Shown here: in pieces, positions 11,663 to 22,668 of the stretch
How the letters are laid out: each line of letters starts with the position of its first letter
How positions within the stretch are numbered: the stretch's first letter is position 1
Source: Zygaena filipendulae
Lineage: Eukaryota > Arthropoda > Insecta > Lepidoptera > Zygaenidae
Assembly: GCA_907165275.2 (NCBI GenBank)
Contig: OU015665.1
Coordinates: forward strand, 9,114,001-9,178,000
Direction of reading: 5' to 3'
Length of the DNA stretch: 64,000 nucleotides
Translations under genes and position numbers: made by a program
The notes under the pieces: generated by a model
What the model was told of the DNA's origin: nothing
What the model saw: the letters and a program-made list of their open reading frames with translations, nothing else
Database searches by the model: none

Positions 11663-11907
11663 CTAGCTGTCCCGCGCGGTTTCACCCGCGGTAATTTCGA
11701 AGTTCCCGTGGCATGCATTCCCGCGGAAATACAAACTTTGCAACCTCTTTTATCCCCTTAGGAGTTGAATTTTCAAAAATCCTTTCTTATTGGATGCCTA
11801 CGTCATACAAAGAATACACCCTCCAAGTTTCAGGTCTGCACGATCAGCGGTTTAAGCTGTGCGTTGATCCATCAGTCATTCAGGACAAAGCATTTTATAT
11901 TTATAGA
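11663..11907 (-). mobile_element. Helitron-like element, divergent interior
   Basis: On the minus strand it runs TCTATAAATATAAAA...to GGGACAGCTAG, flanked by A and T. The interior differs from other copies (CTTATTGGATGCCTACGTC, CAAGTTTCAGGTCTGCACG), which marks a separate subfamily sharing the 3' hairpin terminus. Confidence 0.65.
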
Positions 11908-11911
11908 TTAA

Positions 11912-12150
11912 CTACCTGTCCCCCGTGGTTTCACCCGCGATAATTTCGGTTTTCCCAAGGGAATTCTGGAATAAAAAGTACCCTATGTCACTGAGTATCA
12001 CTGTAGCTTCCTATAAGTAAAAGAATTTTGAAAATCGGTTCAGTAGGTCCCGAGATTACACTCTACAACCTTACAATATCACAAACTTTATCTCTTTACG
12101 TGTATGTATATTATGTATAGTATAGTATGTATATATTACGTGTATGTGTA
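11912..12150 (-). mobile_element. Helitron-like element, degenerate
   Basis: Begins CTACCTGTCCCCCGTGGTTT only four bases after the previous copy and in the same orientation. It has GAATAAAAAGTACCCTATG and AAAATCGGTTCAGTAGGTCC, and the far end dissolves into TATGTATA-rich sequence. Confidence 0.55.
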
Positions 12151-12210
12151 TGTATAATATTAGTACAGATTAGGTAGTATAGTATAGATGAGAAATCATG
12201 GGGTAAACAT

Positions 12211-12606
12211 AGGGTTGCTGACCATATACTATAATATATAGTATCATAATATATTTCAGCCAATTGTACTATATTTTACAGAAAAATAATATAGTAGGAA
12301 CGAAATATACTATATTTTTATCCCTAATTCAACTGTCAACAAAGCGTATTATATTGACTTGTTTGGAACGCACCCGCAGCGCAGTACGGGGAATTACTGC
12401 ACGAAACGCATTCTCGGCAACGAAACGTCAACAGCTGTCAAACTGGCAAATAATTTGTCGATGAAATATGAATGCTGCCCGATACTGGATACATAATGAT
12501 TAAACAACTGTGTATACTTTTTTCCCTTGCATTTCCCATAAGTAGATACTATATTTCTGCAGCTTATTTGGGAAAAATACTAGGTTTTTTTTAAAGGTGG
12601 CAAAGA
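12211..12606 (+). mobile_element. M1 MITE, older copy
   Basis: Starts AGGGTTGCTGACC and ends near AAAGGTGGCAAAG, with the shared core (CGCACCCGCAGCGCAG, GAATGCTGCCCGATAC). The terminal bases have decayed and no clear target duplication is left. The ORF over 12264-12464 is chance coding within the repeat. Confidence 0.7.
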
Positions 12607-12999
12607 TGTTAATTAGAACGATGTGCTATGTGCTGTCTGCTGCTGTGTGGATTATTATGATGAAGTATATATTTAGGAGAAAAATCTCTGAGCTTTTATA
12701 TTAACTCATTATACCCACTTCATTCCAAGACATTATTATCCCTTGTCAACCCTTATTAAATATACAGCATTACAAATTAAATACCAAAAATATCAGCCTT
12801 GTTTTTATTTTAAATTAGCTATGCCCGCGCTTTCGCTCGCTTATTTTTGGGAGTTCCCACAGGAACTGTCAATTTTCTTTATTACAAACTTCCTGACAGT
12901 TACCATTAGCATAAATATATTGTAGGTACCTTATTTGTCAAATTATGACAAATAGTTTAGAAGTTAGAAGGGAACCGATGAATATATATCTTAATCTAA

Positions 13000-13231
13000 T
13001 CTAATATATATAAATCACGTGTCACGTTGTTTGTCCGCGATGGACTCCGAAACTACTGAACGGATTTTGATAAAATTTTGCAACCATTTATAATATGGTC
13101 CAACTTAAAAGATAGGATAGTTTTTATCCCGGAATTCCCGCGGGAACTGAAGGACATAGAGTACTTTTTTTCTGCAGTTCATCCGCGGTAACTCCGAAAT
13201 TACCGCGGATGAAATCGCGGGAGACAGCTAG
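13000..13231 (+). mobile_element. Helitron-like element, CACGTG subfamily, complete
   Basis: 232 bp from TCTAATATATATAAATCACG to GGGAGACAGCTAG, between A (12999) and T (13232). The near-terminal stem CCGCG/CGCGG lies about 11-12 nt before the end. Nearly identical to 21548-21775, so both are recent. Confidence 0.8.
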
Positions 13232-14983
13232 TAACATATTGTATAATACCAAAATTGAAATTGGAAAGTGTATCACAAATTGGAACTGGGAATAACACAC
13301 CACAAATTGAAGTTGGAAATTACATACCACAAATTGAAATTGGAAAATTTCCTATATTACTGTGTACGGGCTTGATAATTTGTTACTGATTTTTTTTTAT
13401 AACGTAAAGTTTGGTTTTCAATTATTTCGTAATTACTTAGTCTCTGGAAAACGTAGGTAAAGCCTGCAGGCTGCAAATAGTCAAAATTAATGTGAATGAA
13501 ATCACGGGAATAGCAAGTTAAATAGGTATTTTATTCGTGTTGACAAAAATAGTAGGTATCAATGAATTTTGATTCAAATACTTACCTAAATTAAAAATTT
13601 CAATTAAAATTTCAATGACGAAATTGTTATCCTGTTATAAAAAGGTAACATTTTTTATCTATGGCGGAAACCGATACGGATTTTGCGCATTTAATTTACT
13701 CTAGCAACGGCCCGGCCGTAGGTAGGTACATAAATAAAAATTACACACTCAATTTTAGTAGCTTTTGGCCGCACTCAGAGTCGTTTTAATGTTTACTAAA
13801 AGTTCTAAAAACCAAGTTAAAAGCTTGTAACAACATTATTGATAAGATTAGTTTAGTTATCACCTGATATGTCTAATGAACACACCTATTGGAATGCGGT
13901 TAATAGATTCCAATCACTCACTATAGTTTCATATACCATCGTCAGGATAAACATCCTATGGTTGACATGGACCAGGAGTAGCATTACTGGTCAAAACTAA
14001 TATTCAAAATTCTCGCTTATCAATCAGTAACGCATTATAACATGCCATGCAATGCCACCGTACATGCTGTACCTACAAAAAATAAGTAGCTACTTGTAGA
14101 GAAATGTAGTAAAGAATAAAAAATACTAGCTAATAAACTAGGTAAGCTATAAATTATGGAACATAAACCAAAGGCTTTCGTGTAGTCACCGCGAAGTTTC
14201 GAAATAATACAGTCAAGCTCTAAATTACAATAAAATTGTCTAAATTTGTCTGACACTTTGAATAATTTCACAACGATTTATTGCGCTAAAAACCAAGCGC
14301 CTTCTGTAATATTGAACACTGTTTTGGTCTCACGATAAGGCACGAAAAGGTTATTATTTATTTAAAATAATATAATCTGTGGGAAATTGTTAGATTTTCG
14401 CATCGGTTGCTAGCTGCTTTTTAAAGAACTTTTCATAGTTCGATAACAAAAATATTTTATTTAGAATTTATAAATTATTATTATTTATTATTAAGACACT
14501 ATAGCCGTACTCGCAACTTCCTTGATGTGATTTTAGATTTTCAGGAATCTTCCTATCAGGTAATTTCCAGGTGATTTCCATTATTAAGCTCAAAAGATGG
14601 CAGTCATCTAGATTAAAGGTATAATATATCTACCATGTATATATATTATATCGGGGCCACATCAAGTGCTTAATTGGCTATTAGCTATGATAATAATAAT
14701 CTTCCGTTCGTATGTATTTGGTCGTTGGTCCGCAGTAACGAGCTAACCTAACTCAGAATGAATGCTCCGCCATTCGGCGGCTTCTGCTCTAGTGGTAATA
14801 CTTATATATCAGTTCATGATGTGGTCAATACTTAGATATGACCACGACAGGTATATCCATAGGTATAGGTCTTATCTTATTAACTTGAACGCTCAATTCT
14901 CGTGAATATTTTTCTGTAAGAGCGTCAAAAATAATATTTGTTTTTTTTTTAACTTGAGACAAGAATCAAACACAGAATACCTA

Positions 14984-15307
14984 CTAGCTGTGCCGCGCGG
15001 TTTCACCCGCGTGAGTTTCGGGATTCCCCCAGGAACTTCAAATTAGCCTAATTTACTTCTTATACATATAACATCAGCCAATTAGCAGTGAAAGTCCCGT
15101 CAAAATCGGTCCAACCGTTTCGGAGATTCACCTGCGTGAGTTTCGGAATTCCCGCAGGAGCTCTAAAATCATTTCATATTCTTCTTCTCCTTACAATAAT
15201 AAATACAACAAAAAAATAATTAGCGAAATTGGTCCAGCCGTTCACGCGTGATGCCGTAACCAGGGGAAATATAGGGATTCATTTTTACATAATTTATTAT
15301 ATATAGA
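14984..15307 (-). mobile_element. Helitron-like element, subfamily B, complete
   Basis: 324 bp. The minus strand runs from TCTATATATAATAAATTATG to GCACAGCTAG, between A and T. It has two internal GTGAGTTTCGG.ATTCCC blocks as in the copies at 2757 and 39328, and a CGTGAACGGCTGGACCAATT block shared with the fragment near 31430. Confidence 0.75.
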
Positions 15308-15984
15308 TAATGCACATCGACATATTGTATGGACGATACATCGACGAGTATGTAATTGTAAACATCTAGGTAATTGCATGTTTACATAGGTACTCGTCCT
15401 TTTTTAAATCGGTTAAAAAAAATACTTTCAGGGTTCTTATAGGAAAAAATCTTGTTAAAGAATATTAAGATACTAACAAGGTTCCAGCTTTGATCTTCAT
15501 GATACTGTTTATAGTAAACTCGAGCGGATGCTTTTTATAAGCCTCTTTTCTATGCCTATAGTTTGTAGTCAAAAGAACAAAGACATTTTGTTTATTTATG
15601 GGCTGATTTCAAAATCGACTGTCATACAATCGGATTACTAATTCGTCACAAAAAATAATAAAATGCACATCAATAATCCACCGCGGCGAACATTGTTATT
15701 CTATAGAAAAAAGGAATCCTTGGTTTACGATTTTACAATTTTATAGGTAGATACGAGAAAATGTTTGGAAACAAAGTTTTAATTTATCCTGTGAATGTTG
15801 ATATTTAAAGTATAAACTGTAACTTTACAGACACCTAAAAATGTACACTTAAAATAATGAATTTTGTTTTTATTTATTTTATTTTATTAAGGACAACAGC
15901 AGTCATCATTATTAATTTTACATCATATACATTTAAACATTTTGAAGTAAGGCCAATAACAGTTATCCACTTAATTATGTAATA

Positions 15985-16156
15985 CTAGTTGCGCCCCGTG
16001 GTTTCACCCGAGTTAATTTCAGAGTTTCCGCGGGAATTCCGGGATAAAAAGTACCCTATGTGTTAATCTGATGTATAAGCTATATTATTGTACAGTTTCA
16101 TTTAAGTCCATCCAGTAGTTTTTGCGTGAAAGAGTAACAAACATCCATCCATCCAT

Positions 16157-16192
<36 letters not shown>

Positions 16193-16227
16193 ACTTACAA
16201 ACTTTCACGTTTATAATATTAGTAGGA
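15985..16227 (-). mobile_element. Helitron-like element with (ATCC)n expansion
   Basis: The minus strand starts TCCTACTAATATTATAAACG and ends at CTAG (15985), between A and T. It contains about twelve ATCC units (16143-16190) where other copies have one or two AACATCCA units, so the microsatellite grew inside the element. The ORF here (HPSIHPSI...) comes from that repeat. Confidence 0.75.
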
Positions 16228-16327
16228 TAGTTTTGAAAACAACCTCACTCTCTACAAGACATTTAGGTATACAGTTAATGCTTAATGCTAATGTTTTCAA
16301 TGCTAAACGTAACACGATACGATCATG

Positions 16328-16445
16328 ATATTTATTTATTTATTTATTTATCGGGCTCACAAAACAGGTAACAATCGGAATATTGAATAAAATAATAATA
16401 ATACAAAGTTGTAGAGCTAGACTGTTACCATAGAAATTAAATTAA
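16328..16445 (-). repeat. LINE 3' tail, (TTTA)n and flank
   Basis: (TTTA)n at 16330-16350 followed by TCGGGCTCACAAAACAGGTA is the usual look of a reverse-oriented LINE 3' end in Lepidoptera. It ends about 70 bp from the receptor acceptor. No ORF remains. Confidence 0.5.
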
Positions 16446-16499
16446 AATAAATATAGTTCTGATCGCCTACATAAAGTTTCACTTTAAAAGGGGTTGTGT

Positions 16500-16519
16500 T
16501 CGTTTACAGATAACACAAA
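16500..16519 (+). promoter_or_regulatory. Splice acceptor and start context of the receptor gene
   Basis: A pyrimidine-rich run ending gttcgtttacag (AG at 16508-16509) lies 10 bases before the ATG. This reads as a 3' splice site just upstream of the start codon, so the promoter and a non-coding first exon should be further upstream, probably outside or within 1-16.4 kb. I cannot identify that exon. A retrotransposon tail ends about 70 bp upstream. Confidence 0.6.
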
Positions 16520-16710
16520 ATGGAAGAATTCAACGAGACATACGACGACATGCTGAACGGCTCGGAGCCCTACCAGCCGTACCCTGAGCGGCCGGAGACG
16601 TACATAGTGCCCATACTATTCGCGCTCATATTCATCATTGGAGTAGTTGGTAATGGAACTCTAGTGGCTGTGTTCGTCCGACACAAAGCCATGAGGAACG
16701 TTCCTAACAC
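16520..16710 (+). CDS. CCHaR: CCHamide-type neuropeptide receptor, coding exon 1 (N-terminus, TM1)
   Basis: First coding exon of a class A (rhodopsin-like) GPCR for an insect CCHamide-like peptide, acting at the plasma membrane. It encodes residues 1-64 (codon 64 is split). The extracellular N-terminus carries two N-glycosylation sequons, N5-E-T and N13-G-S. TM1 is about residues 28-53 with the GN motif (N45 = N1.50), followed by a first intracellular loop ending RNVPNT. The ATG at 16520 has a good insect context (CAAAATGG), and an AG acceptor ends at 16509, so a 5' UTR exon probably lies upstream. The donor at 16711 is gtaagt, phase 2. Family assignment rests on the match of TM1-TM3 to insect CCHamide receptors (bombesin-receptor-like). 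CCHa1 versus CCHa2 subtype cannot be decided here. Confidence 0.9.
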
Positions 16711-17224
16711 GTAAGTTACCAAAAAGTCCAAATTCGAATCCGATTTCGAATTTTTTAAATAATCTAGAGAAGTTTTTTTTTTTTTAATATCTAGATGGAC
16801 CATGAAAATTATCTGTAAATACTAAATATTTTTATTATTTTTCTCTTGTTATCTAAGTTTTCCTTTGATTAGAGGAGGCATAACTGCGAAATCTTACATA
16901 AAGCAAGATTGCCTCAAGATCTAAATTACATTCTAAATACCCAGACTCAAAGTAAACACTATCACAAAACATAATAATATTATGTTTAGCACGATTCGGG
17001 AATCGAACCCCGGGGGTAACTAAATTTATTAAACGCTATTTGGTTGCGATTTTACTTTAGTCGCTGTTTTCAAAATTCACAGGTTTAGGAATATTGCACA
17101 AACTATGCTTAGGATGCAAGCGAAGTTTGGGAAAGTTGGAGCATTTGTTCTGACTTTTTTTGCAACCGTGGCCCGCCTGTCCCGTCTATACGTATACCTA
17201 TGGCCTCACATAGTTAATATCATA

Positions 17225-17429
17225 TCCTACTAATATTATAAATGTGAAAGTGTGGATGTTTGAATTGTTTTGTTTGTTACTCAATCACGCAAAAACGGCT
17301 GAGCGGACTTGGATGAAATTTGGCATGTACTTTTTCAGGGGTTCAGAGAAGGACATAGGGTACTTTTTATCCCGGAACTCCCGCGGGAACTCCGAAATTA
17401 CCGCGGGTGAACCCGCGGGGCACAGCTAG
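17225..17429 (+). mobile_element. Helitron-like element in receptor intron 1, complete
   Basis: 205 bp from TCCTACTAATATTATAAATG to GGGGCACAGCTAG, between A and T, 112 bp before exon 2. It is sense to the gene and makes up about a quarter of the 0.83-kb intron. The rest of the intron (16711-17224) holds a poly-T run and a lone tRNA B-box-like match near 16997. Confidence 0.8.
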
Positions 17430-17541
17430 TTAGTAATAATTTTCTCTGTGAGCCCAAAGGTGTTATCAAAAATACGAAGCCGCTTTAATCTCCTATCTAC
17501 TCCCAGCTGTAACGCCTCTGATTCCTGAACATTGCTTCCAG

Positions 17542-17768
17542 GTATATCCTCTCTCTGGCCCTCGCCGACTTGCTGGTCATCCTCACATGCGTTCCATTCA
17601 CATCCATCGTGTACACGGTGGAGTCCTGGCCGTGGGGCTCGACCGTGTGCCGGGTGTCAGAGGCAGCGAAAGACGTCAGTATCGGCGTGTCAGTTTTCAC
17701 GTTGACCGCCCTCTCCGCTGACCGTTACTTTGCCATCGTCGACCCATTGAGGAAACTTCACGCAACAG
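17542..17768 (+). CDS. CCHaR: CCHamide-type receptor, coding exon 2 (TM2-TM3, DRY)
   Basis: Second coding exon, residues 64-140, bounded by a ttccag acceptor and a gtcagt donor. It starts with the last base of the Thr codon left open by exon 1 and ends with the first base of a Gly codon (phase 1). It holds TM2 with LALAD (D73 = D2.50), the first extracellular loop with the conserved WPWG and C100 (the TM3 disulfide Cys), TM3, and the G-protein-coupling motif D124-R125-Y126 followed by AIVDPL. All class A landmarks for this segment are present and there is no stop or frameshift. It is GC-rich compared with the flanking introns, as expected of constrained coding sequence. Confidence 0.92.
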
Positions 17769-17776
17769 GTCAGTGT

Positions 17777-18050
17777 TATGGGCTTATTACACTACTTCCA
17801 ATTTAGGGAATCTAAATCTGATTCAATTTAGGATCAGTGAGTGAGAGAGAGAGAGAGAGCGAGTGATCACAATTCATACTACACTAAATTGTACCCTAAA
17901 TCGACTACTCTAGGGTACATTTTAATGTAGTGTGATCACTCGCTCTCTCTCTCACTCACTGATCCTAAATCGGAAATAACTGTTCTAACTTCGATTACAC
18001 CTTCCGATTTCCTAAATTGGTGTCGTCTGAATTGTAAAGTGAAATAAGCA
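17777..18050. repeat. Foldback repeat just after exon 2
   Basis: A large imperfect hairpin. The inner arms 17827-17870 and 17932-17969 pair TTTAGGATCAGTGAGTGAGA with its complement, including (GA)n/(TC)n and GAGTGATCAC. The inner loop pairs ACTACACTAAATTGTACCCT with AGGGTACATTTTAATGTAGT. Outer sequences (CCAATTTAGGGAATC and GATTTCCTAAATTGG) extend the symmetry. Probably a MITE; it starts within 10-60 bp of the splice donor. Confidence 0.65.
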
Positions 18051-18185
18051 CTTTAGACAGCTTCAACATCTCTATGCTTTATTTTTGAGGGGCGAAAATG
18101 TGCTACGAATTAATTTTATTAAGCACAGGCCCTTAAATCTTTTTCTTTTTTTTTCATTTATCTTTTATTCATATTAATGTAATAA

Positions 18186-18515
18186 TGGGCATAATGACTA
18201 AATTTTAATTTTTACTTCGACTTGTAGATAAAAAAAAATATTGGATACGTATTTTTCCTTTTTTGCGTAGATAATCAAAAAATAACAGAGTTAGATACAT
18301 TGAGTTAAAATTTTGTGTGACGTCACACCACCACCACCACACTTTATACCTGCTTAGTTATGACGTTGTGACCCCCCACTCCTAAACTTTAATGCGTTTT
18401 ATCTAAGTTTTTTTTCTATAAATCGAAAAAGCAAAAAAATACTGTCTATTATTTTTTACTGTCTAACTGACGGACTAAATAGAATTTAGATTTTTATACC
18501 TTGTCATCATACCCA
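18186..18515 (-). mobile_element. M2 MITE
   Basis: 330 bp with TGGGCATAATGACTA at the left and ATGATGACAAGG-like sequence inverted at the right. It shares TTTGCGTAGATAATCAAAAA, GTGACGTCAC, CTAAACTTTAATGCG and CTAACTGACGGACTAA with 45674-46001. Older than the nested copy at 50313. Confidence 0.65.
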
Positions 18516-19686
18516 TTACCGGTCCGCGAAAGGATCAATTACGAATATTACATTTTTTTTTTTTTATTGGATCATGGTACTTCCAAGTTTCCTTCTATCA
18601 ATCACTAATAAATTTTATTGATTTCATTTTCTACACTTGTCTGTATTGACAGTCAAAAATAAAAAAAAATTACCATAACAAATCAACTTCATAAATGGCA
18701 GATAATAAATTGCTTTCTTATTTTTTTCAACTTGGAAAGTACTGGAAACAGATTTACCTACTCGTGCGAATTTCAGGAATCCCTCGGAAACTGCAGGATG
18801 AAAATCCTCCTTCATTTGCCGTCTACTCACTATAAATTCCCTTTCTGCCAAATTCCAGCTTCATTTTTATCTATTTTTGCTTACTATAGAAACCTTGGTC
18901 GAAGTTGTTATTTTTTACACGCATATCGAATTTATCTTCCGTGAAAATGGCAATCCACACATCATTGATTCCTAAATCGTGCACCATAGTTGTCCGCGCA
19001 AAGATTTGTGTCCCCGAGTGTGTAATAGCTATTGTTTTTGCTAGAAACAAACTATTTTTATGGTGCCCCGCGACTCTTGTCTAAAAAATAAATCGGCTAA
19101 GTGAGTATCGGACCATACACTAAAGCGAGCCGTACTGGGGTGGGATGCGCCGTTAAAATTTAACATTAATAGTTATTAAAAATCGAAACCCACATGACAA
19201 TAAATATTTATCATTCAAACCAATGTTCTTTGAAAGTGTTTATAAGTATACCTTGAATTATTTCCAATTTTTTCTTTTTCGACTGTCGTGAGTCAAATAA
19301 AAATACATTTATTGTTACTTTACCGTCGAGTAAATGGCAAAGCACTTAATATTAATAATAATAATATAATAATAGTAATGGACAGCGCCTAGTCCCAAAC
19401 TAAATAATTATTGTACCTGTGCAGAATTGGCGTAGTAAACAATTTCGCTATAATCACTTGACTCTACATATTATAGACTTATAAGAGTCTTTACTTTAGA
19501 CCAACGATTGAACAGTGTGTTTACCTTTGAAAAGTTGATTTTGAGCGTTAAATGATATTGATATTGAGAATAATGTTTTTAAGGTTTTCTAGTTTCGATT
19601 TTAATTTCTAATAATCAAAATAATCTTTATTATTTTTTTAAGGTTTTCAAGTTCTAAATTAAAAAAATAATTATCATTATCTATCA

Positions 19687-19876
19687 TCCTATAAATGTGA
19701 AAGTGTGTATGTTTGGATGTTTGTTACCCAATCACGCAAAAACGGTTGAACGGATTTGGATGAAATGCAACATGCACGTTGTCAGGAGTACAGAGAAGGA
19801 CATAGGGTACTTTTTATCCCGGAATACCGGCGGGAACCCCGAAATTACCGCGGGTGAAACCGCGGGGCACAGCTAG
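19687..19876 (+). mobile_element. Helitron-like element, best 3' hairpin
   Basis: 190 bp from TCCTATAAATGTGAAAG to CTAG, between A and T. The end is textbook: stem CCGCGG (19848-19853), loop GTGAAA, stem CCGCGG (19860-19865), then seven bases and CTAG (19873-19876). Confidence 0.82.
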
Positions 19877-21547
19877 TTAACAATAAATATTTTCTCGCAG
19901 GCAACAATTTTTATTATCACCCTTTGCATATAGTATTTTAATTTGAAATTATTAAAATCATTGTGAAATGATAATAATCATTCGGTAAACACAAGTTATA
20001 TACGAGAAGGTATCTACGAGTCTTATTATATTAATTCAATTTTAATAACTATCTTTATTTGAAATGAATTTGGTGTTGGAAAACGTTTTGTGATTTCTAT
20101 AAATTATGTATCTTCCTATCCAATAAAAAAACGAGTTAAATATAGAGGACAACACTTGGTGTTAAGTGTTGAGTGTGTCCTCAAGACATTAGGTATTAAA
20201 ATATGTATTATAGTAATCATTATAATTTATCTGTATGTCTCCGAAATCTAAAATTGTTATAATTTTCTACGTATTTAGGGCCGTTGTACTTTTCATTGAA
20301 ACAAGTTTAAATGAGATGTCATTATATTAATTTGTTTGAAGTAAAACTCTTTGGGTGTGACTAAGTGGTAACTGTGGATAGGTACTTTTAAACTTAGGCG
20401 TGAATTTATTTTCGGTTTAATTATCATATCTCTGACAACATTTAAAAGTTTTTACCGCACGTAAAGATTTATTTGCATTCTGGTTTTTTTTTTCGACAGA
20501 GTGATATTGTATGGTTGGCAAACCCATCTTTGCCAATATCAGATATCGAGATATCGAATGTGTTTAATAGTTCCAGAGTTCAGAAATACTTACTGATTTA
20601 TAAAATTATTTCACTGATAGCAAGTAAAGTACTTGAGTAAAGTGCTATAAGGATCCATTTTACAGTTCCCGATTGAGTCCCGAAATTCATACGGGTGACA
20701 CCGAGGAAAAACAGCTAATATAGTTAATAATAGGTTGGGTCGACAGTTCAGTTTGTGGATGCGTTTGTTTAGGCATTGTTTGATTTATTCACCACAACAC
20801 AAAATATCGCTCTAGCTCGAGGTTAGAGTTGAAACCACATGTTAATCAAGTTTAAGATGTATTCTGTCAGACTCTATCCATCCGTGATGAAACCCAAAAA
20901 CAATATAATATCTAATAATAACACATCACAACACATGGACCAAAAATGGACCAAACAAAAGAGTGAAAAATAATAGAGTCGCTGTTAACGCCAGCGACCC
21001 TTCGAAAAATAGTGAACTGTATGTGCGGATACTTCTTTTACACTCGTCGATTAATTTAAAAAATCATCGAAGCTTGTTACCTCCCAATCCCGGGGTTATA
21101 CTTCTTCCTGGCTTTCCTCCCACGGACACTGCGGGGAGGTCCTAGAGGAACCACGGCACGGTAAATGTCCATAAAAACACACGCGGAGCAGCTGCTGTGT
21201 TGGTTAAATACTCAAAGGGATAGATGATGAAGAAAAACAATATAATAAAATAAAAATCACTCCTTATACGGAGGGCGAGGTTTTTACAACAACAACAACA
21301 GAAAATCAATGTAACCTTTTCACATACACGTTCGAAACAGAATTCAAAACAAAACTTAACAAATAATAGAAAAGTATAGATGCGCGCTTTCCTACGTGCC
21401 AGTAATTTGGCCCTCTAAACCGTGGTTCACACATAGAGGCAAGAAAGCGCCGAATTAAGGTACATATTGACCCTCGAAACATACGATGTAACAAACATCG
21501 GTTTTATTATAATAGTCGACCGACGAGTGTTTAATCTATCTATCTAA

Positions 21548-21775
21548 TCTAATATATATAAATCACGTGTCACGTTGTTTGTCCGCGATGGACTCCGACT
21601 ACTGAACGGATTTTGATAAAGTTTTGCAACCGTTTATAATATGGTCCAACTTAAAAGATAGGATAGTTTTTATCCCGGAATTCCCTCGGGAACTGAAGGA
21701 CATAGAGTACTTTTTTCCCGCAACCTCCGCGGGAACTCCGAAATTACCGCGGATGAAATCGCGGGGGACAGCTAG
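21548..21775 (+). mobile_element. Helitron-like element, CACGTG subfamily, complete
   Basis: 228 bp, nearly identical to 13000-13231 apart from a few substitutions and small gaps. Between A and T. It is preceded by a short ATCTATCTAATC repeat. Confidence 0.8.
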
Positions 21776-22533
21776 TATTAAATAAAAACACAAATAAACG
21801 TTTGCTGGCGCGAACAATACACCTCTAATATAAGATTCACAATAATTGTTTTCTATGTCTCCGTGTACGAATTTATATTTATTTTATTCATATTACCTAC
21901 TATGTTTTTATCGATGTCTCTCTGTAAACCGAATCGTTAACTGGTATAAAAAATATCGCAAGGCATTATGTTCGCCAGTCGTGCATTTGTTTGTACCTAA
22001 CCTAATAAAAAAACGTGATCCTATAATAAACTATAAGCTTATTTTGTGGAAACCTGCAAGCATACGTATATGGTATTTTCTATGAGATGCTATTGGTGGG
22101 TGTGTTTATTTTAAAACAGCTTTACCGATTCAATCACAACACACTGGATTGAGAAAACACGATAGTACCTAACCCTGGTTTTGGATGAAATTGCTGGTTT
22201 AATTTGAAATCTTGTCTGTCTATTCATCACAAGTGCGCAGTACTGTCACCGCGCACTCACACTGTTAAAGAGATAATATTATCAATACAATAGGTATGAT
22301 CTCGCACATCAAAAACTGCTAATAAGACAAGCTATACTAATCGTAGAGATATGTAGGTATGTAAATGTATGTAAATATAATATAACATAATATAATATAA
22401 CATAACTAAAACATTTCGCTAGTTAAGATTAAATTATTTTTATTAAAATTAACGTATAAAATAAACAAATTTTACTGTCTATTATACAAATAAAGTGTGG
22501 CGATAACAAATTGTGTATATATTAGTTTAAATT

Positions 22534-22668
22534 ATGGCTCCACCAACAAAAGCAGCACTCGAAAAATTAGTGGACGTAGTTAACCGATCTCGGATCGAAA
22601 ATAACGGAAATGCACTCAAAACTAGAACAGTGCTACGATGTAATAAACAATCAAAAGGCGTTAATTAG
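22534..22668 (+). pseudogene. LINE ORF1, N-terminal piece (frameshifted)
   Basis: ATG at 22534 begins MAPPTKAALEKLVDVV, a charged helical start typical of LINE ORF1 proteins, and meets a stop at 22668. The rest of ORF1 continues in another frame, open from 22580, with overlapping coding sense from about 22610. A single small indel between about 22580 and 22620 would explain this. ORF1 is therefore probably broken in this copy. Confidence 0.5.

Larger units (their letters stand above)
1..16509. other. Gene-free region upstream of receptor exon 1 (overview)
   Basis: No protein-coding gene is visible. The identifiable content is mobile DNA, listed separately: Helitron-like copies, MITE families M1, M2 and M3, a 1.13-kb long-TIR element and LINE tails. 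Stretches 416-1080, 1500-2120, 5150-5900, 6210-8160, 12610-12990, 13235-14980 and 15310-15980 are AT-rich and show nothing beyond short homopolymers, a tiny duplicated TACCCTTTCAAA motif near 7872-7910 and (TTA)-rich sequence at 7150-7215. A promoter or 5' UTR exon of the receptor could be here but has no sequence signature I can support. Confidence 0.7.
17769..22480. other. Intron 2, first part (overview)
   Basis: No exon found. Besides the foldback, M2 and Helitron-like copies listed, 18520-19680, 19880-20640 and 20720-21540 are AT-rich with nothing recognisable apart from a LINE-tail-like stretch near 19330-19400 (TTAATATTAATAATAATAAT, then GCGCCTAGTCCCAAAC), an (ACA)n run at about 21286-21300, and a small Helitron tail fragment at 20640-20718. 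Confidence 0.6.

Noticed and set aside
16122..16328. ORF with HPSIHPSI repeats
   Set aside because: Produced by the (ATCC)n microsatellite in a Helitron-like copy.
16995..17012. tRNA B-box-like GGTTCGATTCCCG on the minus strand in intron 1
   Set aside because: No A box at the right distance and no cloverleaf. A similar lone B box near 52953 was also dismissed.
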